From NCBI GenBank assembly GCA_013286495.1, contig JABDFQ010000004.1:34230-98229 (forward strand): 64,000 bases of DNA, written 5' to 3'. Origin of the DNA: Gammaproteobacteria bacterium (lineage in GTDB: Bacteria; Pseudomonadota; Gammaproteobacteria; DSM-16500). Below the pieces are notes generated by a model. The model ran no database searches. It was not told where the DNA came from and saw only the letters and a list, made by a program, of their open reading frames with translations. Below, piece by piece: positions 38,400 to 46,845 of the stretch. The number at the start of each line of letters is the position of its first letter. Position 1 is the first letter of the stretch. The position numbers were made by a program, and so were the translations under genes.

Positions 38400-38406
38400 G
38401 CGCCCC

Positions 38407-38925
38407 ATGTCTGAAAAATTCATACCTGAACATATCGATCCCTTTCGCTATGCTGAACAAGGCTTAAGCCTGGACGGCATCGTAAAAGTGTCGGAAATGC
38501 AACGACTTGGCGCAAATATTGCGGATCATGATGCAATCGTGACAGCGAAACTGCAATTTGGTCGTGATGAGCAACAGATCACATTTCTCCATGGTCATCT
38601 GGAAACTTCGCTTAATCTGCGATGCCAGCGTTGTATGGAGCCCTTTGTTTATGAAATAATATCGGACTTTTCCTTGGGTATAGTAAATACCCTGGATGAA
38701 GCAAATGCCTTGCCGGAACGATATGAACCAGCAATGGCAGTTGAGGGTAGTTTGGCACTCAGGGATTTGATTGAAGATGAAATTCTTCTGAATTTGCCTA
38801 TTATCCCAAGACATGAACCTGAAGATTGCAAGGTCAAGTTACCTGTGGCGGATTCAGGCGAGAAGGAAGGCAAGGGTGCAAATCCTTTCCAGATTCTCGA
38901 ATCCTTAAAAGAGAAACGTAATTGA
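38407..38925 (+). CDS. yceD: YceD family (DUF177) 23S rRNA accumulation protein
   Basis: 172 residues from ATG 38407. This start gives MSEKFIPEHIDP, which lines up in length with the E. coli N-terminus MQKVKLPLTLDP, and total length matches (E. coli 173). The family's Cys pair is in LNLRCQRCMEPF, followed by LPERYEP, LIEDEILLNLPIIPRH and the C-terminal NPFQILESLK. YceD is linked to ribosomal RNA and L32 function and sits upstream of rpmF as in most gammaproteobacteria. An alternative ATG at 38398 lies inside the -10 box and is unlikely. Confidence 0.9.
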   Translation: MSEKFIPEHIDPFRYAEQGLSLDGIVKVSEMQRLGANIADHDAIVTAKLQFGRDEQQITFLHGHLETSLNLRCQRCMEPFVYEIISDFSLGIVNTLDEANALPERYEPAMAVEGSLALRDLIEDEILLNLPIIPRHEPEDCKVKLPVADSGEKEGKGANPFQILESLKEKRN

Positions 38926-38951
38926 ATATAGATTAAGGTGGGGAGTTAGCA

Positions 38952-39158
38952 ATGGCAGTTCAGAAAAGTCGGGTAACCCGATCCAGACGTGGAATGCGTC
39001 GTTCACATGATGGTTTAACTACCGCTGCATTATCCATTGATAGTGCAACTGGTGAAACGCATCGTCGTCATCACATCAGTCCAGATGGTTATTACAAAGG
39101 CCGAAAAGTTATTGCAGACACAAAAACGGCTGCTGAAGACGAAAATACTGAAGAGTAA
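38952..39158 (+). CDS. rpmF: Ribosomal protein L32
   Basis: 68 residues, starting [20 protein letters not shown], the standard L32 N-terminus, and containing [15 protein letters not shown]. No zinc-binding Cys are present, as in other gammaproteobacterial L32. The tail [10 protein letters not shown] is slightly longer and more acidic than in E. coli (57 residues). GGTGGGGAG upstream is the ribosome site. It lies between yceD and plsX. Confidence 0.97.
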   Translation: MAVQKSRVTRSRRGMRRSHDGLTTAALSIDSATGETHRRHHISPDGYYKGRKVIADTKTAAEDENTEE

Positions 39159-39164
39159 TTTCGC

Positions 39165-40187
39165 TTGACCATAATCACGATAGCAATAGATGCAATGGGG
39201 GGCGATTTTGGCCCCTCTGTTACTATTCCTGCGGCATTAATCGTACTGAAAAATCATCCTGACATTCGTCTTGTGCTAGTAGGTGATGCAGCTACGTTAG
39301 AGCAGGAGTTAGCATCGCACACTTACGATGTTAATCGTCTCGAAGTTTTACATGCATCCCAGCAAGTCGAGATGGATGAAATGCCATCATCTGCCTTGCG
39401 TACCAAAAAAGATTCTTCCATGCGTGTTGCGATTAACCTGGTAAAAGAAGGTAAGGCGCAAGCTTGTGTCAGTGCAGGCAATACGGGTGCGTTAATGGCA
39501 ACCGCACGTTTTGTATTGAAAACCTTACCGGGTGTCGATAGACCTGCCATCATTTCCACTTTTCCCACGATTGACCCAGATAAAAATATCCGTGTACTTG
39601 ATCTCGGCGCAAATGTTGATTCAACGGCAGAGCATTTAGTGCAATTTGCGGTGATGGGTTCGGTGCTGACTTCTGCACTGGATAATATTCCTCAACCCAA
39701 AATTTATTTGCTGAATATTGGTGAAGAAGAAATAAAAGGCAATGAACAAGTCAAGCAAACGGCTGCATTATTATCGAATTCGAAAGTAGTGAATTATGTT
39801 GGATTTATTGAAGCAGACAGATTGCATTTCGGCGAAGCGGATGTAATTGTGTGCGACGGTTTTGTTGGCAATGTTGCATTGAAAACGACTGAAGGTGTAG
39901 CAAGATTTATTACGCGTCTGATGAAAGAATCATTCATGCGTAATCTTTTTACGAAGATGATTGGTTTATTGGTGAAGCCTGTTTTAAAAACGTTCGTCAA
40001 ACGTATTGATCCTGGCAGATACAATGGTGCAACGTTCATTGGCTTGAATGGAACTGTCGTAAAAAGTCACGGTGCTGCAAATACACGCGCGTTCGTGTGT
40101 GCAATTGAAGAAGCAATGATTGGTGCAGAAAAAAATGTGCCAGAACGTATTCGGCATGAAGTCGAACATTTATTGAAAATTTCGTAA
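39165..40187 (+). CDS. plsX: Phosphate acyltransferase PlsX
   Basis: 340 residues from a TTG start. [20 protein letters not shown] lines up with the E. coli start MTRLTLALDVMGGDFGP, and no ATG is available at that position. Other family segments: [31 protein letters not shown] and [13 protein letters not shown]. It makes acyl-phosphate from acyl-ACP, the first step of phosphatidic acid synthesis with PlsY. It begins 6 bp after rpmF. Confidence 0.95.
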   Translation: MTIITIAIDAMGGDFGPSVTIPAALIVLKNHPDIRLVLVGDAATLEQELASHTYDVNRLEVLHASQQVEMDEMPSSALRTKKDSSMRVAINLVKEGKAQACVSAGNTGALMATARFVLKTLPGVDRPAIISTFPTIDPDKNIRVLDLGANVDSTAEHLVQFAVMGSVLTSALDNIPQPKIYLLNIGEEEIKGNEQVKQTAALLSNSKVVNYVGFIEADRLHFGEADVIVCDGFVGNVALKTTEGVARFITRLMKESFMRNLFTKMIGLLVKPVLKTFVKRIDPGRYNGATFIGLNGTVVKSHGAANTRAFVCAIEEAMIGAEKNVPERIRHEVEHLLKIS

Positions 40188-40206
40188 AGGAATGTTGAGA
40201 CAGGTT

Positions 40207-40285
40207 GTCATTGCGAGCGCTTTTCAGCGAAGCAATCCATGCATAATGTGAATGGATTGCTTCGCTGAAAAGCGCTCGCAATGAC
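40207..40285. repeat. Inverted repeat (family D, GTCATTGCGAGCG type) between plsX and fabH
   Basis: Perfect 34-bp arms, 40207-40240 and 40252-40285, with an 11-nt loop; weaker pairing continues outward for about 15 bp. The core GTCATTGCGAGCG...GAAGCAATCC is a widespread REP family and is shared with the palindrome at 59362. Confidence 0.92.
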
Positions 40286-40354
40286 GACCCCTCGCAACAT
40301 GGTCAGCTTGCAATATCGAACCTCACAACGTTTCACAACAAGGCAGATAATTAA

Positions 40355-41311
40355 ATGATCTACTCAAAAATTCTTGGCACCGGCAGTTATTTGCCTGAAA
40401 AAGTTCTCACTAATTTCGATCTGGAAAAAATGGTCGATACATCCAATGACTGGATAGTGGAACGTTCCGGCATACGCGAGCGACATATTGCTGCAGCCGA
40501 TGAAAATGCCGCGACACTCGCAGAAAAAGCTGCACGTGCAGCGTTGGATACTGCCGGTGTTGATGCCAAAGAAATAGACATGATTATCGTTTCATCCACC
40601 ACACCGCATTTAGTTTTCCCCAGCACTGCCTGTTTATTACAGGAAAAATTAGGTATTGCCGGATGTCCTGCATTTGATTTGAATGCGACAGCTTGTGCAG
40701 GTTTCATGTATGGATTAAGTATTGCTGATCAATATATTCGTACCGGAGCAATCAAAAAAGCACTGGTAATTGGCAGTGAAGTCATGTCACGTGTGGTTGA
40801 CTGGAGTGATCGCACCACTTGTGTTTTATTCGGCGATGGTTCTGGAGCAATGGTATTAGGTGCGAGCAATGAGCCTGGAATTTTATCCACACATTTGCAT
40901 GCTGATGGTACACACAAGGATGTTTTATATTTACCGCAAACGACTAAATCCTCACCCGAATTTGAAACAGTAAAAATGATGGGAAATCAATTATTCAAAT
41001 TGGCCGTGAACACATTAGGTTCATTATTTGATGAAACATTAGCTGCAAATAATATTCAAAAATCTGAAATCGATTGGCTGGTTCCACATCAGGCAAACAT
41101 GCGCATCATCGAAGCGATGCGTAAAAAACTGGATTTGCCGATGGAAAGAGTCGCAATCACACTCGATAAACAAGGCAATACTTCCAGCGCTTCCATTCCA
41201 CTGGCACTTGATGAAGCTGTGCGCGATGGCCGCATTAAACGCGGACAATTATTGATTATGGAAGGATTCGGTGGTGGTCTTGCCTGGGGTTCGGCATTAG
41301 TAAGGTATTAA
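40355..41311 (+). CDS. fabH: 3-oxoacyl-ACP synthase III
   Basis: 318 residues. The catalytic triad is visible: Cys in [12 protein letters not shown] (about residue 113), His in VPHQANMRI (about 245) and Asn in [11 protein letters not shown] (about 275). The N-terminal [15 protein letters not shown] is typical. It condenses acetyl-CoA with malonyl-ACP to start fatty acid synthesis. It lies 167 bp after plsX, with the family D palindrome between them, and 2 bp before fabD. Confidence 0.97.
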   Translation: MIYSKILGTGSYLPEKVLTNFDLEKMVDTSNDWIVERSGIRERHIAAADENAATLAEKAARAALDTAGVDAKEIDMIIVSSTTPHLVFPSTACLLQEKLGIAGCPAFDLNATACAGFMYGLSIADQYIRTGAIKKALVIGSEVMSRVVDWSDRTTCVLFGDGSGAMVLGASNEPGILSTHLHADGTHKDVLYLPQTTKSSPEFETVKMMGNQLFKLAVNTLGSLFDETLAANNIQKSEIDWLVPHQANMRIIEAMRKKLDLPMERVAITLDKQGNTSSASIPLALDEAVRDGRIKRGQLLIMEGFGGGLAWGSALVRY

Positions 41312-41313
41312 TC

Positions 41314-42243
41314 ATGACAAATCAACTCGCCATTGTATTTCCAGGGCAAGGTTCGCAATTTGTTGGCATGTTAGCTGATATTGCAAAACAATATCCTGAA
41401 GTAAAGGAAACGTTTGCTGAGAGTTCTTCTGTACTGGATTATGATTTATGGAAATTGACGGCAGAAGGTCCGGCAGAAGAATTAGATAAAACCATTCACA
41501 CACAACCCGCATTGTTAACCGCATCTTATGCAATCTGGCGCATTATTCAGGCGCGCAAACCCATTACTCCCATGATGTTGGCTGGACATAGTCTTGGTGA
41601 ATATACAGCATTAGTTTGTGCACAATCATTGGCATTTACCGATGCAGTCAAATTAGTAGCAGCGCGCGGACAATATATGCAGGAAGCAGTTTCGCAAGGA
41701 ACGGGTGCGATGGCTGCATTAATTGGTCTTGATGAAGATGTCGTGAATGAAATTTGTCAGCAGGCAAAAGAAGGCGATGAGATTTTATCGCCTGCCAATT
41801 TCAACAGCATTGGGCAAATTGTTGTTGCAGGACATAAAACAGCAGTTGAGCGTGCGATTCATTTGGCAAAGGAAAAAGGCGCGAAAATTGCAATGTTGAT
41901 TCCCGTGAGTGTTCCATCACATTGTGAATTAATGAAGCCTGCTGCTTTGCGTCTGGAAAAATTACTGGCTGTGATGAATTTGCAAATTCCGAAAATTCCG
42001 GTGATCAGCAATGTGGATGTGTGTGCATATGATAACGTTGATGCGATTCGTGATGGTTTGGTGAGACAACTGTTTCATCCTGTGCAATGGGTGAAGACGA
42101 TTCAGTATTTTGCGCAAAATGGCGTAACACAAATTCTTGAATGCGGGCCAGGAAAAATATTAAGCGGATTAAATAAACGTATCGATAAAAATTTGCAATT
42201 GATGAATACGAGTGATCTGGAAAATTTAAATACGTTATTGTGA
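41314..42243 (+). CDS. fabD: Malonyl-CoA:ACP transacylase
   Basis: 309 residues. The N-terminal AIVFPGQGSQFVGML, the nucleophile Ser in AGHSLGEYTALV (about residue 91) and the catalytic His in VPSHCELM (about 201) are all in place. It transfers malonyl from CoA to ACP. It sits in the standard fabH-fabD-fabG order; its stop is 56 bp upstream of the chosen fabG start. Confidence 0.97.
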   Translation: MTNQLAIVFPGQGSQFVGMLADIAKQYPEVKETFAESSSVLDYDLWKLTAEGPAEELDKTIHTQPALLTASYAIWRIIQARKPITPMMLAGHSLGEYTALVCAQSLAFTDAVKLVAARGQYMQEAVSQGTGAMAALIGLDEDVVNEICQQAKEGDEILSPANFNSIGQIVVAGHKTAVERAIHLAKEKGAKIAMLIPVSVPSHCELMKPAALRLEKLLAVMNLQIPKIPVISNVDVCAYDNVDAIRDGLVRQLFHPVQWVKTIQYFAQNGVTQILECGPGKILSGLNKRIDKNLQLMNTSDLENLNTLL

Positions 42244-42299
42244 TCGCGGATCTGAGCTCGCCACCAGAGTACACAATGAAAAAAACTAAGGAGTGCATG

Positions 42300-43055
42300 A
42301 TGTCAGCTGATGGTTTATTAAAAAATAAAATTGTTCTCGTGACAGGTGCGAGTCGTGGCATTGGTCAGGGGATTGCTCTCGCATTAGGCCGCGAAGCTGC
42401 AACCGTAATTGGAACAGCTACGACGCAAGAAGGTGCAGATAAAATTTCTGCAGTTTTTCAGGAACAATCCGTTAATGGTTGCGGCATGATGTTAAACGTT
42501 GCTTCCACTGAATCCGTGGATGCAGTTATTGCTGCCATCAAGGAAAAATACGGTGCGATTTCTATTCTCGTGAATAATGCCGCGATAACGCAGGATAATC
42601 TTTTTTTACGTATGAAAGATGAAGAGTGGATGAATGTGATTGAAACCGATCTGAATTCATTGTTTCGTCTCTCCAAAGCTTGCATGCGCGACATGTTAAA
42701 AGCCAAATGGGGACGCATTATTAACATTGGTTCAGTAGTAGGTTCCACGGGAAACCCAGGACAGGCGAATTATTGTGCAGCCAAGGCTGGCATGATTGGA
42801 TTTAGCAAGGCGCTCGCTCTCGAAGTTGGATCAAGAGATATTACGGTCAATATTGTTGCACCAGGTTTTATCAGCACCGATATGACTAATGTATTGACAG
42901 AAGATCAGCGTCAGGCAGTTTTCGCTAAAATTCCCATGCAAAAATTAGGCACAGTGGATGATATAGCAGCAGCTGTATTGTTTTTGGCGTCAGAAAATGC
43001 TCGTTATATCACCGGCCAAACCTTGCATGTGAATGGTGGATTGTTCATGAATTGA
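42300..43055 (+). CDS. fabG: 3-oxoacyl-ACP reductase
   Basis: 251 residues from ATG 42300, 6 nt after AAGGAG; an ATG 3 bp earlier is too close to that site. It is a short-chain dehydrogenase: NADPH motif TGASRGIGQG, NNAA at about residue 93, catalytic Ser in INIGSVVGS and the YCAAK pair. The C-terminus TGQTLHVNGGLFMN is characteristic of FabG. It reduces 3-oxoacyl-ACP in the elongation cycle. Confidence 0.96.
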   Translation: MSADGLLKNKIVLVTGASRGIGQGIALALGREAATVIGTATTQEGADKISAVFQEQSVNGCGMMLNVASTESVDAVIAAIKEKYGAISILVNNAAITQDNLFLRMKDEEWMNVIETDLNSLFRLSKACMRDMLKAKWGRIINIGSVVGSTGNPGQANYCAAKAGMIGFSKALALEVGSRDITVNIVAPGFISTDMTNVLTEDQRQAVFAKIPMQKLGTVDDIAAAVLFLASENARYITGQTLHVNGGLFMN

Positions 43056-43138
43056 CAGGTTAATAAAACTTGCAAGTTGGTAGTTTTTGAATAAACTAGC
43101 ACAATTTATTGTATTTACTTATAGAGGACAGATTAGAC

Positions 43139-43408
43139 ATGACCGCGATGCAGACGAATGAAATTGAAGCCAGAGTTAAGAAGATTGTCGTTGAACAATT
43201 GGGAGTCAAGGAAGATGAAGTCACCAGGGAAACTTCATTTGTTGATGATCTTGGCGCAGATTCACTCGATACCGTGGAACTCGTGATGGCACTGGAAGAC
43301 GAATTCGAAATTACCATTCAGGACGAAGAAGCCAAGAAAATGGTTACGGTTAAAGATGTTGTCGACTATATTGTTGGCCACATGGAAAAAGAAACTAAAA
43401 CAGGTTAA
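43139..43408 (+). CDS. acpP: Acyl carrier protein
   Basis: 89 residues from ATG 43139, with GAGGA 10 nt upstream; the ATG at 43148 is an alternative. The phosphopantetheine site is S42 in [17 protein letters not shown]. It is strongly acidic. Its C-terminal tail EKETKTG and the N-terminal MTAM make it slightly longer than E. coli ACP (78). It carries growing acyl chains for FabH, FabD, FabG, FabF and PlsX. Confidence 0.97.
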   Translation: MTAMQTNEIEARVKKIVVEQLGVKEDEVTRETSFVDDLGADSLDTVELVMALEDEFEITIQDEEAKKMVTVKDVVDYIVGHMEKETKTG

Positions 43409-43430
43409 TGCTTTCCCTTCCATATTAATT

Positions 43431-43459
43431 TCAGAAAGGAGTACAGCACTCCTTTCTGA
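43431..43459 (+). terminator. Perfect hairpin between acpP and fabF
   Basis: TCAGAAAGGAGT pairs perfectly with ACTCCTTTCTGA around a 5-nt ACAGC loop, followed by AAAATATTTT. It lies 23 bp after the acpP stop and 27 bp before fabF. The missing U-run suggests a partial terminator or an mRNA 3'-end stabiliser that lets acpP be made in excess of fabF. Confidence 0.7.
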
Positions 43460-43485
43460 AAAATATTTTCCAAGAGGGTTTCAAC

Positions 43486-44730
43486 TTGAATAAACGGCGT
43501 GTTGTAGTAACGGGCCTTGGGATGATTACATCTCTGGGACATGATGTGGAAAGCACATGGCAAGCAGTTGTCGCTGGTAAAAGTGGCGTTGCTAATATTG
43601 ATCATTTTGATGCATCCGATCTTTCCTGCCAGATTTGCAGTCGTGTGAAAAATTTTGATCCCAGTTTATACATGCCGGAAAAAGAAGCGAAAAAACGCGA
43701 TTATTTTATTCAGTACGGAATGGCTGCTGCAGTGCAAGCGGTTCAGGATTCAGGCCTGGTAGTAACAGAAGACAATGCTCATCGTATGGGTATGGCGATT
43801 GGTTCAGGCATTGGCGGATTACCTACCATTGAAAAATATCATTCGATTTTACTGGAATCAGGCCCACGTCGGCTTTCTCCATTTTTTATTCCAGGCGCAC
43901 TCATCAATATGATTGCCGGCAATCTTTCCATTCAATATGGCATGAAAGGCCCCAATCTTTCCCTCGTTTCTGCTTGCACAACCGGCACACACAATATCGG
44001 TCTTGCTGCACGTTCCATTATTTTTGGCGATGCAGATGTGATGGTGGCAGGTGCTGCGGAAATGGCGACGACCAAGCTCGGCATGGGTGGATTTGCAGCC
44101 ATGCGTGCATTATCCACACGCAATGATCAACCCGAAAAAGCAAGCCGACCCTGGGACAAGGACAGGGATGGTTTTGTACTGGGTGATGGTGCTGGCATGT
44201 TAGTGCTGGAAGAATACGAACATGCAAAAGCGCGTGGTGCAAAAATTTATGCAGAATTAACGGGTTTTGGCATGAGTGCTGATGCGCATCATATGACATC
44301 ACCTGATCCGGAAGGAAAAGGTGCAGCGTTTTCAATGGACATGGCGATCAAAAATGCTGGTATCAAACCTGAAGATATTCAGTACATCAATGCACACGCA
44401 ACATCCACACCAGCAGGTGATGAGCTGGAAGTTAAAGGCATCAAGCGTAGCTTTGGCGAACATGCTTATAAACTGGCAGTGAGTTCCACCAAATCCATGA
44501 CAGGACATTTGCTGGGTGCAGCAGGCGCAGTGGAAGCTATTTTTTCGATATTGGCAATTCGTGATAATGTGGCACCACCGACAATCAATCTGGATAATCC
44601 GGGTGAAAATTGCGATCTGAATTTTGTTCCACACAAGGCGCAGAAAATGCAGATTGATAATGCCTTATCCAATTCATTTGGTTTTGGCGGCACCAATGGA
44701 ACACTTATTTTTGCAAGATTAAAAGAATAG
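43486..44730 (+). CDS. fabF: 3-oxoacyl-ACP synthase II
   Basis: 414 residues from a TTG start: [18 protein letters not shown] matches the E. coli start [13 protein letters not shown], and AGAGGG lies upstream. The active site is complete: Cys in [11 protein letters not shown], His in [11 protein letters not shown] and His in [12 protein letters not shown]. It elongates acyl-ACP by malonyl condensation. Nine bp later mltG starts; the usual pabC gene between them is absent. Confidence 0.97.
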   Translation: MNKRRVVVTGLGMITSLGHDVESTWQAVVAGKSGVANIDHFDASDLSCQICSRVKNFDPSLYMPEKEAKKRDYFIQYGMAAAVQAVQDSGLVVTEDNAHRMGMAIGSGIGGLPTIEKYHSILLESGPRRLSPFFIPGALINMIAGNLSIQYGMKGPNLSLVSACTTGTHNIGLAARSIIFGDADVMVAGAAEMATTKLGMGGFAAMRALSTRNDQPEKASRPWDKDRDGFVLGDGAGMLVLEEYEHAKARGAKIYAELTGFGMSADAHHMTSPDPEGKGAAFSMDMAIKNAGIKPEDIQYINAHATSTPAGDELEVKGIKRSFGEHAYKLAVSSTKSMTGHLLGAAGAVEAIFSILAIRDNVAPPTINLDNPGENCDLNFVPHKAQKMQIDNALSNSFGFGGTNGTLIFARLKE

Positions 44731-44739
44731 CGGTGAAGT

Positions 44740-45732
44740 ATGCATAACACTTTTCGTTATGCCTTTGGTTTTATCTTCACCGTTATGCTACTCGCTATCA
44801 TTCTTCTTTTTACAACCGTTGTAAAAAATCCTGAAGGATATGTTTATTATTTGCGTCCAGGCATGAGCAAGTTTGAAGTCATCAGTGAATTGCACAAGCT
44901 TGGAATATTGCGACTTGATCAGGAAGTTGCACTTGGCATCATTGCCTTGCCAGGTAAAAAAACCGCATTAAAAACCGGCGAATATCATTTCAAAAAAGGT
45001 GCGACGCTACGTTCCGTCTGGTATCAGATGAAAACTGGTACAGGATTGTATTATCGACATTTGACAATTATCCCGGGTTGGACATTCAAACAAGTACGCA
45101 CTGCATTATTAAAAGCATCAGTGTTACGACAACTTACTGCATCGCTTGATGATAAACAATTGATGGATAAGCTCGGTCATGCTGATCTTTTACCGGAAGG
45201 GCAATTTTTTCCTGATACGTATAATTACACGCGTGGTGATACAGATGTGACGGTTCTTAAAGTAGCATTTGATCGCATGCAAAAAAAATTGCAGCAAGTG
45301 TGGAATAATCGCAGTGCTGGATTGCCATATAAAAATGCTTATGAAGCCTTGATTGTGGCATCGATTATTGAGCGTGAAGCGTATCTGGATATGGAGCGTC
45401 CCGTGATTGCTGGTGTATTCATGAATCGTCTGGCGAGTAATATGCCTTTGCAAGTGGATGCGACGGTGATTTATGGTTTGGGTGATCGTTATACGGGTAA
45501 AATTTATAAAGAGAATTTACTTGAAGATACACCGTTTAATACTTATCTCCACAGAGGATTGCCACCTACGCCGATATCGATGCCGGGTTTTGCATCACTT
45601 GAAGCAGCAACGCATCCAGAGCGAAATCCGTTTTATTATTACGTTACCAAGGGAAAAGGTGCACACGAATTTTCAGCGACACTGAATGCACATCATGCAG
45701 CAGTGGAGGCGCAAAAGAAGCAAGGAATATGA
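44740..45732 (+). CDS. mltG: Endolytic transglycosylase MltG
   Basis: 330 residues with one N-terminal membrane helix (about 7-27) and a periplasmic YceG domain. The catalytic Glu is in VASIIEREAYLDMERPVIAG, and other family segments are GVFMNRLASNMPLQVDATV and LPPTPISMPG...EAATHPERNPFYYYV. It cleaves nascent glycan strands and so may set glycan length. Its last bases and 3' flank were copied into the tandem duplications that precede tmk. Confidence 0.95.
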   Translation: MHNTFRYAFGFIFTVMLLAIILLFTTVVKNPEGYVYYLRPGMSKFEVISELHKLGILRLDQEVALGIIALPGKKTALKTGEYHFKKGATLRSVWYQMKTGTGLYYRHLTIIPGWTFKQVRTALLKASVLRQLTASLDDKQLMDKLGHADLLPEGQFFPDTYNYTRGDTDVTVLKVAFDRMQKKLQQVWNNRSAGLPYKNAYEALIVASIIEREAYLDMERPVIAGVFMNRLASNMPLQVDATVIYGLGDRYTGKIYKENLLEDTPFNTYLHRGLPPTPISMPGFASLEAATHPERNPFYYYVTKGKGAHEFSATLNAHHAAVEAQKKQGI

Positions 45733-45756
45733 GGTAGGGATTTAGAGATAATGCAT

Positions 45757-45881
45757 CGACGGAGAGCTCCCCTCTCCCGGAGCGTTTTTCAGCGAGGGGG
45801 TAGGGGTATGCGACGAACACCCTCACCCCTACCCCTCTCCCCTCGCTGAAAAACGCTCCGGGAGAGGGGAGCTCTCCGTCG
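45757..45881. repeat. Inverted pair of family A REP elements
   Basis: Two family A elements face each other: 42-nt arms at 45757-45798 and 45840-45881, with the inner GGGTAGGGGT / ACCCCTACCC also pairing. This is the only paired copy in the mltG-tmk gap; later copies are single. Confidence 0.9.
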
Positions 45882-45913
45882 TGCCTTTCCTGAAAATATT
45901 GGAGCACTGAAAT

Positions 45914-45970
45914 ATGCAGCGAGGCAAATTCATTACACTTGAAGGCACGGAATGTAAGGTAAGGATTTAG
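45914..45970 (+). CDS. Truncated tmk start copy 1, 18-residue decoy peptide
   Basis: It has its own GGAG (9 nt upstream) and ATG, and would encode MQRGKFITLEGTECKVRI and stop at TAG. Residues 1-13 equal the thymidylate kinase start; the rest comes from the duplicated mltG flank. Whether it is translated is unknown; a regulatory upstream ORF or a harmless relic are both possible. Confidence 0.5.
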   Translation: MQRGKFITLEGTECKVRI

Positions 45971-45981
45971 AGATAATGCAT

Positions 45982-46043
45982 CGACGGAGAGCTCCCCTCT
46001 CCCGGAGCGTTTTTCAGCGAGGGGAGAGGGGTAGGGGTGAGGG
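45982..46043 (+). repeat. Family A REP element, single copy in unit 2
   Basis: CGACGGAGAGCTCCCCTCTC through GGTAGGGGTGAGGG. CCCCTCTCCC pairs with GGGAGAGGGG. Nearly identical to the copy at 46130. Confidence 0.9.
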
Positions 46044-46061
46044 CAAGTGGAGCACTAAAAT

Positions 46062-46118
46062 ATGCAGCGAGGCAAATTCATTACACTTGAAGGCAAGGAA
46101 TGTAAGGTAAGGATTTAG
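46062..46118 (+). CDS. Truncated tmk start copy 2, 18-residue decoy peptide
   Basis: Same arrangement as copy 1, with GTGGAG upstream. It would encode MQRGKFITLEGKECKVRI (Thr12 changed to Lys) and end at TAG. It lies 148 bp before the true tmk start. Confidence 0.5.
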   Translation: MQRGKFITLEGKECKVRI

Positions 46119-46129
46119 AGATAATGCAT

Positions 46130-46191
46130 CGACGGAGAGCTCCCCTCTCCCGGAGCGTTTTTCAGCGAGGGGAGAGGGGTAGGGGTGAGGG
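46130..46191 (+). repeat. Family A REP element, single copy in unit 3
   Basis: Same sequence as the 45982 copy, ending 5 bp before the GGAG of tmk. In RNA the hairpin would sit very close to the tmk ribosome-binding site. Confidence 0.9.
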
Positions 46192-46209
46192 CAAGTGGAG
46201 CAATCAAAT

Positions 46210-46842
46210 ATGCAGCGAGGCAAATTCATTACACTTGAAGGCACGGAAGGCGCGGGTAAGACGACCGTACTTAATTTTATTCGTGAGTATTTGCATCACG
46301 CAGCTATTCATGCGGTCTGGACGCGTGAGCCTGGCGGTACGCCATTAGCTGAGCGTATACGTGATTTTATTTTGCATACGCAAGATACCGAAGCAATTGA
46401 TGCTGAAACAGAGTTATTAATGGTATTTGCAGCACGCGCACAACATTTGCAACATACTATTTTACCAGCGCTCGAAACAGGAAAATGGGTAGTGTGCGAT
46501 CGTTTTGTCGATGCCAGTTATGCTTATCAGGGTGGTGGTAGAAAAATAGATGAAAATAAAATACATCTGCTGGATGAATGGATAGTCGGAAAAAATTATC
46601 CTGATCTCACATTATTACTGGATATTTCTCCTGAGCAAGGATTCAAACGCACAGCATCACGCGTAGATGGTAAAGACAGGATTGAGCAGGAAAGGCTGGA
46701 TTTTTTTGAGCGTGTGCGTAACGCTTATCTGTTGCGTGCGCAGCAGAATCCTGAGCGTATAAAAATAATTGATGCCAGTCAGTCACTGGCAGAGGTAGAA
46801 AAAAATATTCGTTTGATACTGGATGATTTTCTGAAGAGATAA
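46210..46842 (+). CDS. tmk: Thymidylate kinase
   Basis: 210 residues from ATG 46210, with GGAG 9 nt upstream; a GTG at 46195 in frame is ignored. The P-loop is EGTEGAGKTT, then REPGGTP, the DRFVDASYAYQGGGR motif and an Arg-containing lid RTASRVDGKDRIEQE. It phosphorylates dTMP to dTDP. It sits in the common mltG-tmk-holB run but is preceded by two decoy copies of its own start. Confidence 0.95.
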   Translation: MQRGKFITLEGTEGAGKTTVLNFIREYLHHAAIHAVWTREPGGTPLAERIRDFILHTQDTEAIDAETELLMVFAARAQHLQHTILPALETGKWVVCDRFVDASYAYQGGGRKIDENKIHLLDEWIVGKNYPDLTLLLDISPEQGFKRTASRVDGKDRIEQERLDFFERVRNAYLLRAQQNPERIKIIDASQSLAEVEKNIRLILDDFLKR

Positions 46843-46845
46843 AAT

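Larger units (their letters stand above)
45724..46249 (+). repeat. Triplicated mltG-3' / REP / tmk-5' unit at a 148-bp period
   Basis: The 39-bp start of tmk (from ATG) appears at 45914, 46062 and 46210, exactly 148 bp apart. Between copies lie the mltG 3' flank (GGAATGTAAGGTAAGGATTT type), the ATGCATCGACGG stretch and a family A element. The junction GGCACGGAA|TGTAAGG joins tmk codon 13 to the mltG stop region (GGAATATGAGG) at a shared GGAA, so the array probably arose by recombination at that short match. Only the third copy continues into a full tmk gene. Confidence 0.92.

Noticed and set aside
38371..38406. N-terminal extension of YceD from TTG 38371
   Set aside because: The TTG is part of the -35 hexamer TTGACA, and the E. 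coli protein aligns from ATG 38407.
45644..46348. Several frames of 74-87 codons through the REP and triplicate region
   Set aside because: They translate repeat DNA (HPYPSPLAEKRSGRGELSV type) that is seen at many REP sites and is not protein-like.
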